A stretch of DNA of 64,000 nt from assembly GCF_000812565.1 (NCBI RefSeq), contig NZ_JTAM01000029.1, positions 40,147-104,146 on the forward strand. The letters are read 5' to 3'. Below, one piece after another: positions 52,612 to 61,847 of this stretch. How positions within the stretch are numbered: position 1 is the stretch's first letter; each line of letters starts with the position of its first letter. The notes below the pieces were generated by a model that ran no database searches, had not been told where the DNA came from, and saw only the letters and a program-made list of their open reading frames with translations. Source of the stretch: Flammeovirga sp. OC4. Its GTDB lineage: Bacteria > Bacteroidota > Bacteroidia > Cytophagales > Flammeovirgaceae. A program made the translations under genes and the position numbers.

Positions 52612-53382
52612 ATGAAATATCAAAAATTAGCCTTTTTAAAATCTGGAAGCCCTAAATCAGAAGAGGCTTACAACATTTTGTTATCAAAATATGAGAACCA
52701 TGCTCCGGAAGAAGCAGATGTGATTGTGGCTTTAGGAGGAGATGGTTTTCTCTTACAAGTTTTACATACTTATCCGCATTTAGACATTCCTATTTTTGGG
52801 ATGAATAGAGGGACTTTAGGTTTTCTGTTGAATGAATACAAAGACGATGTAGACCTTTTAGAACGCATTAATCATTCAAAAGATATTCACCTTTGTCCTA
52901 TTTCAGTGGACATTGAAGATGATCAGGGAGAGCATTATCATTATAAGGCTTATAATGAAGTATCGGTGATCCGTTATTCTGGTCAGAGTGCTAATTTGAA
53001 AATTGCGGTCAATGGTAAGACAATGCTAGAGGCATTACATGCAGATGGAGTATTAGTTTCAACACCTGCAGGGAGTACAGCTTACAACTTCTCAGCACAC
53101 GGTCCCATTATTCCATTAAACTCTAATCTTTTAGCATTGACACCTGTCAGTCCATTCCGACCAAGAAGATGGAAAGGAGCGTTGCTTCCTGACAATGTAA
53201 CCATAGAAATTACAAATCTTGATCCAGTCAAAAGACCCATTGGTGCAGCAGCAGATTCCAAAGAAGTGAAAAATGCCGTCAGAGCGAAAGTATGGCAAGA
53301 TAAAAACGATATGAGGCATCTGTTATTTGATCAGGATCAATCATTGGAAGAACGTATTTTGATTGAGCAATTTAACGTGTAA
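52612..53382 (+). CDS. NAD kinase, alphaproteobacterial type (second copy)
   Basis: The 256-residue enzyme has NAD-kinase motifs VALGGDGFLLQVLHTY (about 41-56), GMNRGTLGFLLNEY, DGVLVSTPAGSTAYNFSAHGP and the block LTPVSPFRPRRWKGALLP. That last block and the short length are typical of alphaproteobacterial NAD kinases and differ from the standard enzyme at 11.3 kb. It starts the last part of the gene train; the porin gene begins three bases after its stop. A role in supplying NADP for the three SDRs is plausible, and transfer from another phylum is suspected. Confidence 0.9.
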   Translation: MKYQKLAFLKSGSPKSEEAYNILLSKYENHAPEEADVIVALGGDGFLLQVLHTYPHLDIPIFGMNRGTLGFLLNEYKDDVDLLERINHSKDIHLCPISVDIEDDQGEHYHYKAYNEVSVIRYSGQSANLKIAVNGKTMLEALHADGVLVSTPAGSTAYNFSAHGPIIPLNSNLLALTPVSPFRPRRWKGALLPDNVTIEITNLDPVKRPIGAAADSKEVKNAVRAKVWQDKNDMRHLLFDQDQSLEERILIEQFNV

Positions 53383-53385
53383 AAT

Positions 53386-54852
53386 ATGCCAAAACTACTA
53401 AAGTCTTCCGCTTTGGTTTTGATACTTTTGTTAGATGCCATTGTTGTGATAGGACAAGAGTTAGAAACTATTTATCCATTACCGTCTTATGCTGATAGAC
53501 GGTACAAGGAAGTATGGAAACTAGAAGAGTGGTCAGACCGTGACGCAAGAGCTCAAGATTGGTCTGATATAATTAAAAATGTCCCCTTATCTAAAAACAG
53601 AAAGATATGGGCTTCTTTCGGTGGGCAGGTACGTGTCCGTTATATGCCTACGGTCAATGAGGAGTTCTTACCTCAAAATTCGGGGCTGTTTACTTTACGT
53701 ACGCGGGCTCATGCAGACATACATTTCGGAGAAAACTTTAGAGTATTTGCAGAAGGTATTTATTCTAACACCACCAAAGATAATTCGGAAAGACTAGGGG
53801 CAGGGACTCCAGTTACTAAAGGTGCTTTTCTAAATCTTTTTGCAGAATATAAATTCGACCTTTACAAGCAGACCGACCTTGGTGTTTGGGTAGGACGAAG
53901 AGAATTACAAGCTGGTCACGAACGTTTATTGTCTCCAGGGAATTGGCTGATTACACGCCGTACTTTTGATGGGGCGGGTTTTTATATAGGCAATGACAAT
54001 AATAAGTTAACAGGTTTTATTTCAAAGCCTGTCATTCCAGTGCCGGATGGTTATACTACTAGAGATCAAAATACTACTTTTTGGGGTTTGAGATATGAAA
54101 GTTTTGATGTAGCTTACAACTCTCATGCAGGCTTTGGAGTGCCAAGTTGGTCGTCGTTTAGTAAAACTTATTTCGAGCCTTATTTTTATGGACTTCATCG
54201 ACAGAATGCAGTGTATGAAGAAGGTGTAGCGGATGAAAACCGTTATACAGTAGGTTTCTTGCTATCAGGCCCCATCAAAAGAGTCTTCAATTATGAAGTA
54301 GAAGCCATGTATCAATTTGGTACTTTTGGAGACAAAAATATTAGTGCATATTCTATCACGACAGAGTTTGGGGTGAGTTTCCCTAAAGTAGCACTTCAAC
54401 CTCATATTTGGTTAGGGTTTGATTATTCCTCTGGAGATCAAAACAAAGGGGATGGTACATTAAATACTTTTAACCCTCTATTTCCTCAGGTAGCACAGTT
54501 TTTTGGAGAGCATGGTGCCATGGATCGTAAGAACTTAACCTCTTTTTCTGCTAATGTAGATTTCACGGCCTTCAAAAAAGTAAAAACAAGATTGACGTAT
54601 TGGAATTTTATGCGGTCGAGTTTGAATGATGCAGTTTATAATACATCAAATGGAATATTAAGAAGTGGAGCATCTAGTGCCAGAGACTTGGGGGATTCAT
54701 TTCAGATATCAACCATCATTTCTATCAATCGACACTGGGAAATATGTGCTACTTACAACTTATGGGCACCCGGTCAATATTTTTGGGATACGCAAACAGG
54801 TAAAGCACATACCCAACATTTCTTCATGATAACGACCCAATTTACTTTTTAA
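53386..54852 (+). CDS. Alginate-export-type outer-membrane porin
   Basis: The 488-residue protein has a signal peptide (about 1-24) and a long barrel with the alginate_exp pattern: GGQVRVRYMPTVNEEF (about 79-94), FTLRTRAHADIHFGENFRVFAE, GVWVGRRELQAGHERLLSPGNW, and FSANVDFTAFKKVKTRLTYWN. It ends in QFTF, with terminal Phe as barrels have. Besides alginate export, Bacteroidota use this family for diffusion of diverse substrates. It is co-transcribed with the NAD kinase and the next barrel gene. Confidence 0.8.
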   Translation: MPKLLKSSALVLILLLDAIVVIGQELETIYPLPSYADRRYKEVWKLEEWSDRDARAQDWSDIIKNVPLSKNRKIWASFGGQVRVRYMPTVNEEFLPQNSGLFTLRTRAHADIHFGENFRVFAEGIYSNTTKDNSERLGAGTPVTKGAFLNLFAEYKFDLYKQTDLGVWVGRRELQAGHERLLSPGNWLITRRTFDGAGFYIGNDNNKLTGFISKPVIPVPDGYTTRDQNTTFWGLRYESFDVAYNSHAGFGVPSWSSFSKTYFEPYFYGLHRQNAVYEEGVADENRYTVGFLLSGPIKRVFNYEVEAMYQFGTFGDKNISAYSITTEFGVSFPKVALQPHIWLGFDYSSGDQNKGDGTLNTFNPLFPQVAQFFGEHGAMDRKNLTSFSANVDFTAFKKVKTRLTYWNFMRSSLNDAVYNTSNGILRSGASSARDLGDSFQISTIISINRHWEICATYNLWAPGQYFWDTQTGKAHTQHFFMITTQFTF

Positions 54853-54864
54853 AATAAGCACTCA

Positions 54865-55965
54865 ATGTGGAAAGGCATTCTCTATATTTTATTACTTTCT
54901 ATTTTGCTATTTACATCAAAAGTAAAGGCACAAACAGACTCAATATCTCAAAAAATATACAAGAACAACATTCTTCCTTCTCCTTCTTTCACTTACAGCC
55001 CACGTACCGATTTAGTGGTAGGTGTTTATTGTTTGTATCAATTTAAATTTGATAAAAAAGACAATTTAGCACGCCCTTCTAATCTCAGTTTCTATTATGG
55101 TACTTCCTATAAAGGACATACTTTTCTGCTAACCGAACACACATTTTTAACCCTTCAAGAGAAATACTTTTTGAAAGGGATTATTGAATATAAAAACACA
55201 CCTGAACCATTTTATGGAATTGGAAATCAATCCTCTTCAGAGGAATACCTCAATGTCAATTATTACTCTTTTGAGGTCAAAGAACGGATTTTGAGACAGT
55301 ATCAACAATCGAAATTTTTTGGATTAAAAATAAGATACATGCACATTTTTAATGTCAGCTATCAAGATCGTGATAATAATGAGATACCGGCGCCTCACTT
55401 AAAAGGAAATGCAGGTGGTTATTATCCTGGAATTGGGCCGGTGTGGATGTTGGACAAAAGAAATAGCATCTTGACCCCGACCAAAGATTATTATTTAGAC
55501 ATTTCAGCTACTGCTTATTTGAACTCTAACGGAGGAGCTTTTGGAACTGTAGAAATTGATGGCAGACGTTATATTGATTTTCGAAAAGACAGCAAAAGAG
55601 TTTTGGCTCTGCAGGTAGTCGCAAAAAATACTTTTGGTAATGTTCCGTATACAGAATTGGCTTTGCTTGGTGGAAAACAGATTTTGAGAGGATATACCCT
55701 TGGAAGGTATAGAGATCAACATTCTATTCAGGCTCAAGCAGAGTATCGTTTCAATGTAGTAGGAAGACTAGGAATGACCACTTTTTTCGGGACAGGCACT
55801 GTTTATGATGAGCTTTCTGACCTTCAATTTCTAAAGGCAGCATTGGGTACAGGGCTTCGTTTTAATATTAATAGAAAAGATCCTGCGAATGTTCGAATTG
55901 ATTTTGCTTGGAGCTTGATCGATAAAAACAATGGGATTTATATCACGTTAGGAGAGGCCTTTTAG
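54865..55965 (+). CDS. D15/Omp85-type outer-membrane barrel without POTRA domains
   Basis: The 366-residue protein has a signal peptide (about 1-22) and strands that match the bacterial surface antigen (BamA/TamA barrel) C-terminal half: LGGKQILRGYTLGRYRDQHS (split over about 271-290), AEYRFNVVGRLGMTTFFGTGTVY and a final F. No POTRA repeats precede the barrel, so it is not BamA. It may be a channel or a two-partner-type secretion pore. It starts 12 bases after the alginate-type porin gene. Confidence 0.78.
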   Translation: MWKGILYILLLSILLFTSKVKAQTDSISQKIYKNNILPSPSFTYSPRTDLVVGVYCLYQFKFDKKDNLARPSNLSFYYGTSYKGHTFLLTEHTFLTLQEKYFLKGIIEYKNTPEPFYGIGNQSSSEEYLNVNYYSFEVKERILRQYQQSKFFGLKIRYMHIFNVSYQDRDNNEIPAPHLKGNAGGYYPGIGPVWMLDKRNSILTPTKDYYLDISATAYLNSNGGAFGTVEIDGRRYIDFRKDSKRVLALQVVAKNTFGNVPYTELALLGGKQILRGYTLGRYRDQHSIQAQAEYRFNVVGRLGMTTFFGTGTVYDELSDLQFLKAALGTGLRFNINRKDPANVRIDFAWSLIDKNNGIYITLGEAF

Positions 55966-56065
55966 AAATCAGGAGATTTCGTATTGGACACGAATGTCGT
56001 TTTCGCTTTTTTTGCTTCGTTTTTTCAGCAATGGAAAAAATGAAGAAGAAGGAAGTTTAAAGAGA
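55959..56065 (+). repeat. Dispersed palindromic repeat, copy 2
   Basis: It begins within the stop region of the D15-type gene with CTTTTAGAAATCAGGAGATTTC, found also in reverse near 61632-61653, then GGACACGAATGTCG, and then the hairpin CTTCGTTTTTTC/GAAAAAATGAAG (56015-56026 and 56034-56045) followed by AAGAAGGAAGTTTAAAGAG. Compared with copy 1, both arms of the hairpin have changed together (TTTTTGT/ACAAAAA to TTTTTTC/GAAAAAA). Confidence 0.6.
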
Positions 56066-56111
56066 TAATATATAAGTCTTATAGCAACATTAATTTATAA
56101 GGTACATTAAA

Positions 56112-56145
56112 AAGGGAAGAGATGTTATCAATTATCTCTTCCCTT
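56112..56145. terminator. Bidirectional terminator before the GH30 gene end
   Basis: AAGGGAAGAGAT (56112-56123) and ATCTCTTCCCTT (56134-56145) are perfect complements around a 10-nt loop, between the rightward gene train and the leftward GH30 gene. Confidence 0.85.
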
Positions 56146-56149
56146 ATTA

Positions 56150-57544
56150 TTATGCTTGTGTTCTTATGACCATTGCCGTAATACTATTTTTAGGCAGTAC
56201 TACCTTTTTCTTTTCACCATTCAAATGAATTTGATAGACCGCATCCTTATTGTCTGTATTATGAATCAATACTTTTAAGTTGCCTTCCTTATCTTTTACA
56301 GTTAACAAAGGCTTCTTGCTGTTGGAAGCAATTCGTACATCACCCGGCTTTATGAAGTGACTGATGATATACATAGCGTTATAATCAGGATTGTATTGGA
56401 TCGTTTTCTTTTCTCTATCAATATTGATCAATGAGTTTTGAGGCCAATCCCACCCGCTTTCAGTGGTTTCATTCAAAATCATATTCCAATAGCAGAAGTT
56501 GGTTAAACCACTGTTGATATAATCAGCAACTTCTTCCAATCGATGTGCCCCTTGTTCTACAGTGTTTTTACCATTATAACAGTGACCTTCTGTATGGAAC
56601 ATCTTTAAATTAGGCTGCATTCTTACAGCATCAGTAATGATATTAGGTGAAGTATATTGAATACCAACGCCAGCCAATTGATCAACACCCTCCAAAGAAA
56701 GAAGTTCCAAAATATCAGCTTTAATAGCAGTTCTCAATGTACCTGCATATACTTCAGCATCAATATTTTCTTTTTTGAAAGTAGGAATAATGTAATTAGT
56801 GGCTAAATCAAGCATCTGAGCAGGAGGCATGGTACAGCTAGGATATTTTGTATTTGCATCATTTTCATTTTGTACACAAATTCTATCAATCCTCACACCA
56901 TTTTGTTGATAAGCTTTGATGTATTTTACAAAATAATTAGCGTACGCTTTATAGATTTTTTTGTCTGTTTTTAAGTAATTATTTTTCTCTGTAAGTCCCA
57001 CCATAGAGTTATTTTCTTTCATCCATGCCGGAGGACTCCAAGGAGAACCAAAAAGCGTCAAGTTCGGATTAATTTCAAACGCTTTTTGAAGATAAGGAAG
57101 TACATATTTCTGATCTCGTTCAATGGAGAAATACTTCATTTTATAATCATCTGCTTTTTCAGAATAGCTGTAAGCATCAATTCCAAAATCACTTGCACCA
57201 ATCGCTGTTCTACAAAATGTAAAGCCAGCTTTGTCAGAAGCAAATAAGTTTTGCATTACTTCTTCTTGTTGCTCTTTGGGTAGGCTTAAAAGTGCTTCAC
57301 CTCCAATCTCATTAAAAGCGCCGCCAATTCCTTCTATAGTTTGATGCTCTATGTTAGGGTAAAGTACAATCTCATGCCCCCATTTTACGTTTTCGTCTGT
57401 AGTTTCAAAAGGGAGAGGTTTCAGTGGGTTTGCTTCCCCTTTCTCAAAAGTGACATAATGCATTTTTACATCTTTGAAACCTTGTCCGTACGCCAAAAAA
57501 GGAAAAAGAAAAACACCTAATACTACTGCTAGTCTGTTTGCCAT
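56150..57544 (-). CDS. GH30-family glycoside hydrolase
   Basis: The 464-residue secreted enzyme has a signal peptide (about 1-20, ending FLAYG) and a GH30 barrel: TIEGIGGAFNEIGG (about 69-82), FGSPWSPPAWMK (about 165-176), acid/base E227 in VQNEND, nucleophile E319 in FHTEGHCY, NFCYWNMILNE, then a beta domain (MYIISHFIKPGDVRI). GH30 includes glucosylceramidases, beta-1,6-glucanases and related enzymes; the length and motifs fit the glucosylceramidase-like branch. It stands alone with no Sus-type genes. Confidence 0.87.
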   Translation of the reverse strand: MANRLAVVLGVFLFPFLAYGQGFKDVKMHYVTFEKGEANPLKPLPFETTDENVKWGHEIVLYPNIEHQTIEGIGGAFNEIGGEALLSLPKEQQEEVMQNLFASDKAGFTFCRTAIGASDFGIDAYSYSEKADDYKMKYFSIERDQKYVLPYLQKAFEINPNLTLFGSPWSPPAWMKENNSMVGLTEKNNYLKTDKKIYKAYANYFVKYIKAYQQNGVRIDRICVQNENDANTKYPSCTMPPAQMLDLATNYIIPTFKKENIDAEVYAGTLRTAIKADILELLSLEGVDQLAGVGIQYTSPNIITDAVRMQPNLKMFHTEGHCYNGKNTVEQGAHRLEEVADYINSGLTNFCYWNMILNETTESGWDWPQNSLINIDREKKTIQYNPDYNAMYIISHFIKPGDVRIASNSKKPLLTVKDKEGNLKVLIHNTDNKDAVYQIHLNGEKKKVVLPKNSITAMVIRTQA

Positions 57545-57667
57545 TGTGATAGAATATTGATTTAAATGAATAATACTCTAATATATTTTAAAGCAGCTGT
57601 AGAGTAGGGGAAAATATTTTCACTCTAAGTTCAATTACTCATTTATCCCCATTTTTTGGGAGTATTT
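57545..57667. other. Non-coding gap upstream of the GH30 gene
   Basis: This first part of the 459-bp gap before the SpoIIE-type gene has no coding frame and no clear -7 box for the GH30 gene. The rest of the gap holds the degenerate repeat listed next and, near 57889, a near-consensus TAtctTTTG box with one extra spacer base, before the SpoIIE-type gene. Confidence 0.35.
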
Positions 57668-57670
57668 ATA

Positions 57671-57775
57671 GCTTTTTTACTTCGTTTTTGTGTTAGGATA
57701 CAAATAAAGAAGAGGGCTGCTTGAAAGAAGATCAAAGAAATCTTGTAGAAAGGTTGATTTGACTTTCACGAAAAA
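57671..57775 (+). repeat. Dispersed palindromic repeat, degenerate copy 3
   Basis: CTTCGTTTTTGT (57680-57691) and ACAAATAAAGAAG (57700-57712) give an imperfect version of the hairpin in copies 1 and 2. Downstream, TTGTAGAAAGGTTGATTTGA matches CATGTAGAAAGATTGACTGA that follows copy 1, so the homology spans more than the hairpin. Confidence 0.45.
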
Positions 57776-58003
57776 TTTCACCTCCTTCAAAGTATTAAAA
57801 GCAATAAATGCTCAATGTTATACATCATGAAACCGTTGATAAACAATACGTTTGTTAATATTCATTTATAGATTAGTGTACTTCTACATATCTTTTGCAA
57901 CTTTATAACATACATTTCTATTTTTTTACACAAGTGTAATTATTATGAGTGGTTCACTTATAAAATTACGACAATTTGTTCGCATATTTCTATTGACTAA
58001 ATA

Positions 58004-61000
58004 ATGGTAATTTTTAGACCAATTCTTGTAACCTTATTACTACTAATAAGTAATCTACTTTTTGCTAAGCTGAACGAAAAAGAACTTTCTCAATACAGCT
58101 TTGAGGCTTTGACCTCTGAAGATGGTTTGCCGACCAACGGCGTTTTACATTTATACCAAACCTCTGATAAATATTTATGGTTAAGTACCTACAATGGACT
58201 CGTTAGGTATAATGGAGTATCTATGCATGTACTCAATCAAGGCAATACTGATGGGTTGACAACACATAGTTTTACCTACATGCTGGAAACCAAAAATGCA
58301 AGATGGTTTGGGTCTCAGGCAGGCTTGATTAAATATAGTAATCATCAGTGGGAAGTTTTTACTGAAAAAGAAGGGCTGATTCATAATGAGATCCACGAAA
58401 TTGTAGAAGATCGAAAAGGAAATTTATGGATTGGTACTCCTGCGGGCTTATGCTATTTTGATATCGAAAAAAATAAAATTATTTCAAGTGGTATCCCTTC
58501 TGTACTAAAGAAAGCTTCAATATCAGATTTAAAAATAGATCAATCGGGTAAATTGTGGATTGGTACTAAAAAGAGCGGATTGTTTAGGTATGACATCGAC
58601 GCAAAGAAATTTGATTATAACAATAAGAAAATAAAAAACATCAAAGCCTTGGTTTTGGATCAAAATGAAAGCCTTTGGATTGGTGGTAGTGGTTATCTAA
58701 AAAAGCTGAACAAAGAACTTAAAGTAAGTAGCTTCGGTCAAATAGATCAACTTCCATCTAAAAACATTACAGCTTTATTTGAAGATTCTAAAGGGGCATT
58801 ATGGATTGGTACAGATCATGGTATTGCCCGATATTTTAATCAATTTATTAGCTCTTTTTCAAAGAATAAAGAAATTGGAAAACATATCGTATGTAGTATC
58901 CTCGAAGATCATGAAGGCAACTATTGGGTAGGTACTTATCAGCATGGTGCTTATCGATTGAACTTAGGGCAGTTTACAAGTTATGGTGTAGAACAAGGGC
59001 TTACAGGGAATTTTGTATACTCTATCTCTGAAGGTGTCTCAAATGATGAGATTCTCTTGGCAACAAATGGAGGTATTACTGTTTATCAAAATAATACTTT
59101 TACCCCTCACTGGTTCAACAGTCAATTGAAAACGAAAAGTGTAAAAGATGTATTTGTTGATAGTAAAGAGAATACATGGATTGCCTCTAAAAGAGGACTA
59201 ACAAAAATAGATCGTTATCAAAAAGTAACTCATTATACCAAGAAAGATGGACTATCAAATAATTATGCTCGTTTTACTTTTGAAGATGCCTATGGCAATA
59301 TTTGGGTAGGTACAATTGACGGCCTCAACATCCTTCAGAAAGATGGTCGCTTTAAAACCTTCACCACACAAGATGGACTCACAAATAATTTTATCCTATC
59401 TATTTTTGAGGATAATCAAAAGAAGTTGTGGATATGTACAAAAGGAGGAGTTACAACGTATAAAAACGGAAAATTCTATAATTTCACAAAGTTACATCAA
59501 CTCAATTCTGAGCCTGTTTTTAAAGTAATGCAAGATCATCGTGGTGTGATTTGGTATGGTACGAATAACGGTATTTTCAGAGTGGAAGGAGATAAAGTTT
59601 TTAGCTACCATAGAAAAATTGAAGGCGAAATTACCTCTGTTTTTAATATCATCGAAGACCGTAAAAACAACCTTTTCTGGATAAGCTGTAATGTAGGTAT
59701 ATATACTTTGAAAATTGATGAACTGAATCAAGTGTATAGAGGAAACCTTGACAAGGTGAAGCTAAAACTGTATAGCACCAAAGACGGTATGAAATCCAAA
59801 AGTGTGATGGCGAATGGAAGAAGTTTGGTTAGAAAGAATGGCGAAATTTGGTTTCATACTTATGATGGCGTGAGCATTGTGAATTGTAATGATATCATTG
59901 TCGAAAAAACACCTCCAACGGTAATCATCAATAAAGTGATGGTCAATGGAGAGGCAGTGACTCATACTGTTGACCATCTTGAAATCCCTGAAGGAAATAC
60001 TCGATTGGAGATTGCTTATGAAGGAATTAGTTTATTGCATCCAGAAGGAATTACCTACAAATATAAGTTAGAAGGATTTGATGAGGATTGGATTTATGCA
60101 GAAGAAAATCAAAATGCAATATATACCAATCTACCTCCTGAAGACTATACTTTTGTGATTTCAGCGGGGAATCAGGACAACGTTTGGCTGAAAAAGCCCG
60201 TAAGGCTAGAATTCAAAAAATTAGCTTCTTTTTATGAAAGACTAGAAATACAACTCTTATTTGCCGTCCTATTTTTTGTAGCGTTATTTTTCATTTACCG
60301 ATGGAGAGTAAGACGCTTTAAGCTGAGGGAGATGGTGCTTGAAAGAAGAGTAACAGAAAGAACGAAGGAGATTTATGAGAAGTCCGAGGAGCTACTTCAA
60401 CAATCTGAAGAACTACAACAACAAGCGGAGGAGTTACAGCAACAAAGAGATTACCTTTCTGAAACAAATGATTTAATTTCAGAAAGAAATGACGAGCTCA
60501 ATACCAAAAATGAAGAAGTATCTGATTTGATTAAGCAAGTGAAGTCGATCAACTCAGACATGAAAATAAAGAACAAACGCATGACGGATAGTATACGCTA
60601 TGCCAAAACAATGCAGTTTGCTTTACTTCCAAGTGCTAAAAAGCTTCAAAGAGCCTTTGCGGATCACTTCATTATTTTCAAGCCTAAAGATATTGTTTCG
60701 GGTGACTTTTATTGGATGACAATCCCAGAGGATAACACAACTTTTGTCGCTTCTGTAGACTGTACAGGTCATGGAGTTCCGGGTGGTTTTATGTCAATGT
60801 TGGGAATTTCAATTCTTAATAAAATCATCAAAGAACACAAAGAATATGACACTGTAGAGATTCTTACAAAACTGAATGCTTCTATCATTGATTACCTCCA
60901 ACAGGAAAATTCAGATATTGATGATGGAATGGACCTATCCCTTTTAAAGGTTGTTTCTGATGCTGAAGGTGCAACAGAAGTGACATTTACAGGAGCGAAG

Positions 61001-61345
61001 AGCACGGTTTATTTCTATAAAGCGAAGGAAAATCAATTGATCTCGTTAAAGGGCGACAATATTTCTATTGGCGGTAGAAGTAAGAAGAAAAAAGAGAAGA
61101 AATTTACATCACATTCCATTCAGCTTCAAAAAGGAGATAAAATCTACCTCTCAACGGATGGCTATATTGATCAAAATAATCATTTGAGAAAGAAAATCGG
61201 AAAGAAACTTTTTGAAGGCATTCTTCAAGGCACCTCTAAATTAGAAATGTCTAAACAGAAAGAACAGCTGGAACACTTATTACAGAGACATCAAGGTGAT
61301 GAGGATCAAAGAGACGATATTACGGTGATTGGTCTTAAACTATAA
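58004..61345 (+). CDS. Two-component-propeller sensor with SpoIIE-type PP2C phosphatase
   Basis: The 1113-residue protein has a signal peptide (about 1-22), many reg_prop propeller repeats with the LWIGTxxGL signature (about 35-640), a Y_Y_Y domain (about 665-740, YKYKLEGFDEDWIYAE), a membrane span (about 747-765), a coiled coil (about 775-875) and a SpoIIE phosphatase domain (about 880-1113, GDFYWMTIP, DCTGHGVPGGFMSMLG, QRDDITVIGLKL). The acidic metal ligands of the phosphatase are kept. The periplasmic propeller senses an outside signal and the inner phosphatase probably acts on a protein Ser/Thr phosphate, such as an anti-sigma-factor antagonist. No partner kinase or STAS gene is adjacent. 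Confidence 0.88.
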   Translation: MVIFRPILVTLLLLISNLLFAKLNEKELSQYSFEALTSEDGLPTNGVLHLYQTSDKYLWLSTYNGLVRYNGVSMHVLNQGNTDGLTTHSFTYMLETKNARWFGSQAGLIKYSNHQWEVFTEKEGLIHNEIHEIVEDRKGNLWIGTPAGLCYFDIEKNKIISSGIPSVLKKASISDLKIDQSGKLWIGTKKSGLFRYDIDAKKFDYNNKKIKNIKALVLDQNESLWIGGSGYLKKLNKELKVSSFGQIDQLPSKNITALFEDSKGALWIGTDHGIARYFNQFISSFSKNKEIGKHIVCSILEDHEGNYWVGTYQHGAYRLNLGQFTSYGVEQGLTGNFVYSISEGVSNDEILLATNGGITVYQNNTFTPHWFNSQLKTKSVKDVFVDSKENTWIASKRGLTKIDRYQKVTHYTKKDGLSNNYARFTFEDAYGNIWVGTIDGLNILQKDGRFKTFTTQDGLTNNFILSIFEDNQKKLWICTKGGVTTYKNGKFYNFTKLHQLNSEPVFKVMQDHRGVIWYGTNNGIFRVEGDKVFSYHRKIEGEITSVFNIIEDRKNNLFWISCNVGIYTLKIDELNQVYRGNLDKVKLKLYSTKDGMKSKSVMANGRSLVRKNGEIWFHTYDGVSIVNCNDIIVEKTPPTVIINKVMVNGEAVTHTVDHLEIPEGNTRLEIAYEGISLLHPEGITYKYKLEGFDEDWIYAEENQNAIYTNLPPEDYTFVISAGNQDNVWLKKPVRLEFKKLASFYERLEIQLLFAVLFFVALFFIYRWRVRRFKLREMVLERRVTERTKEIYEKSEELLQQSEELQQQAEELQQQRDYLSETNDLISERNDELNTKNEEVSDLIKQVKSINSDMKIKNKRMTDSIRYAKTMQFALLPSAKKLQRAFADHFIIFKPKDIVSGDFYWMTIPEDNTTFVASVDCTGHGVPGGFMSMLGISILNKIIKEHKEYDTVEILTKLNASIIDYLQQENSDIDDGMDLSLLKVVSDAEGATEVTFTGAKSTVYFYKAKENQLISLKGDNISIGGRSKKKKEKKFTSHSIQLQKGDKIYLSTDGYIDQNNHLRKKIGKKLFEGILQGTSKLEMSKQKEQLEHLLQRHQGDEDQRDDITVIGLKL

Positions 61346-61382
61346 AAGAAGGAAGTTCTTAGCGGTTTCTACCTAGAATACG

Positions 61383-61419
61383 AAAGCCACTATCGCAAAT
61401 GTGAAGCGATAGTGGCTTT
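61383..61419 (+). terminator. Terminator of the SpoIIE-type gene
   Basis: AAAGCCACTATCGC (61383-61396) and GCGATAGTGGCTTT (61406-61419) are a perfect 14-bp stem with a 9-nt loop, followed by T and a short A/T tract. Confidence 0.9.
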
Positions 61420-61436
61420 TGAGCGTAAAAACTATA

Positions 61437-61653
61437 TTTTATTTCTTTCACTTAACTGATTTTAAACTCATTAAGGCTCAAATAAGAAAATCATTTTTAA
61501 TATCTCAATACATGAAATTCTTCATACTTTTTCCCTTCAAGGTTGATGAAAGCACTACAAAACGAATTGGGAAGAAAGTCCACTGGTGCGAATGTTAAGC
61601 TTTAGCGTCATTCATGTCCTACAGATCAGCAGAAATCTCCCGATTTCTAAAAA
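61437..61653 (-). repeat. Dispersed palindromic repeat, reversed copy
   Basis: Bases 61437-61542 are the reverse of 52356-52461 with roughly four fifths identity by eye, keeping the core AAATGATTTT and TTTAAAATCA arms. Bases 61632-61653 reverse-match the first part of copy 2 (GAAATCNGGAGATTTC, itself a hairpin). The two modules seen apart at 52 and 56 kb are thus joined here. It occupies much of the 500-bp gap between the SpoIIE-type gene and the small secreted genes. Confidence 0.6.
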
Positions 61654-61715
61654 CTAAAAAAAATAACCCAAAACTTAGTTTTCAATGTATTGAAAGAGGA
61701 GTGATTTAAAATTAT

Positions 61716-61751
61716 AGGGGGGTAAATTTAAAATTAACAATTTAACTCCCT
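61716..61751 (+). terminator. Imperfect stem-loop in the gap after the repeat
   Basis: AGGGGGGTAAATT (61716-61728) and AATTTAACTCCCT (61739-61751) pair over most of 13 bp with an A/T loop and are followed by TT. The remainder of this gap up to 61847 shows nothing else. Confidence 0.4.
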
Positions 61752-61847
61752 TTCTGGCCGTGTTCAAACGTATAGGTTTGTCATCGCAAATTATTAGAGG
61801 TACCTAAAACTAATATAAATTTTAACAAACTTAAATTAACTATATGT

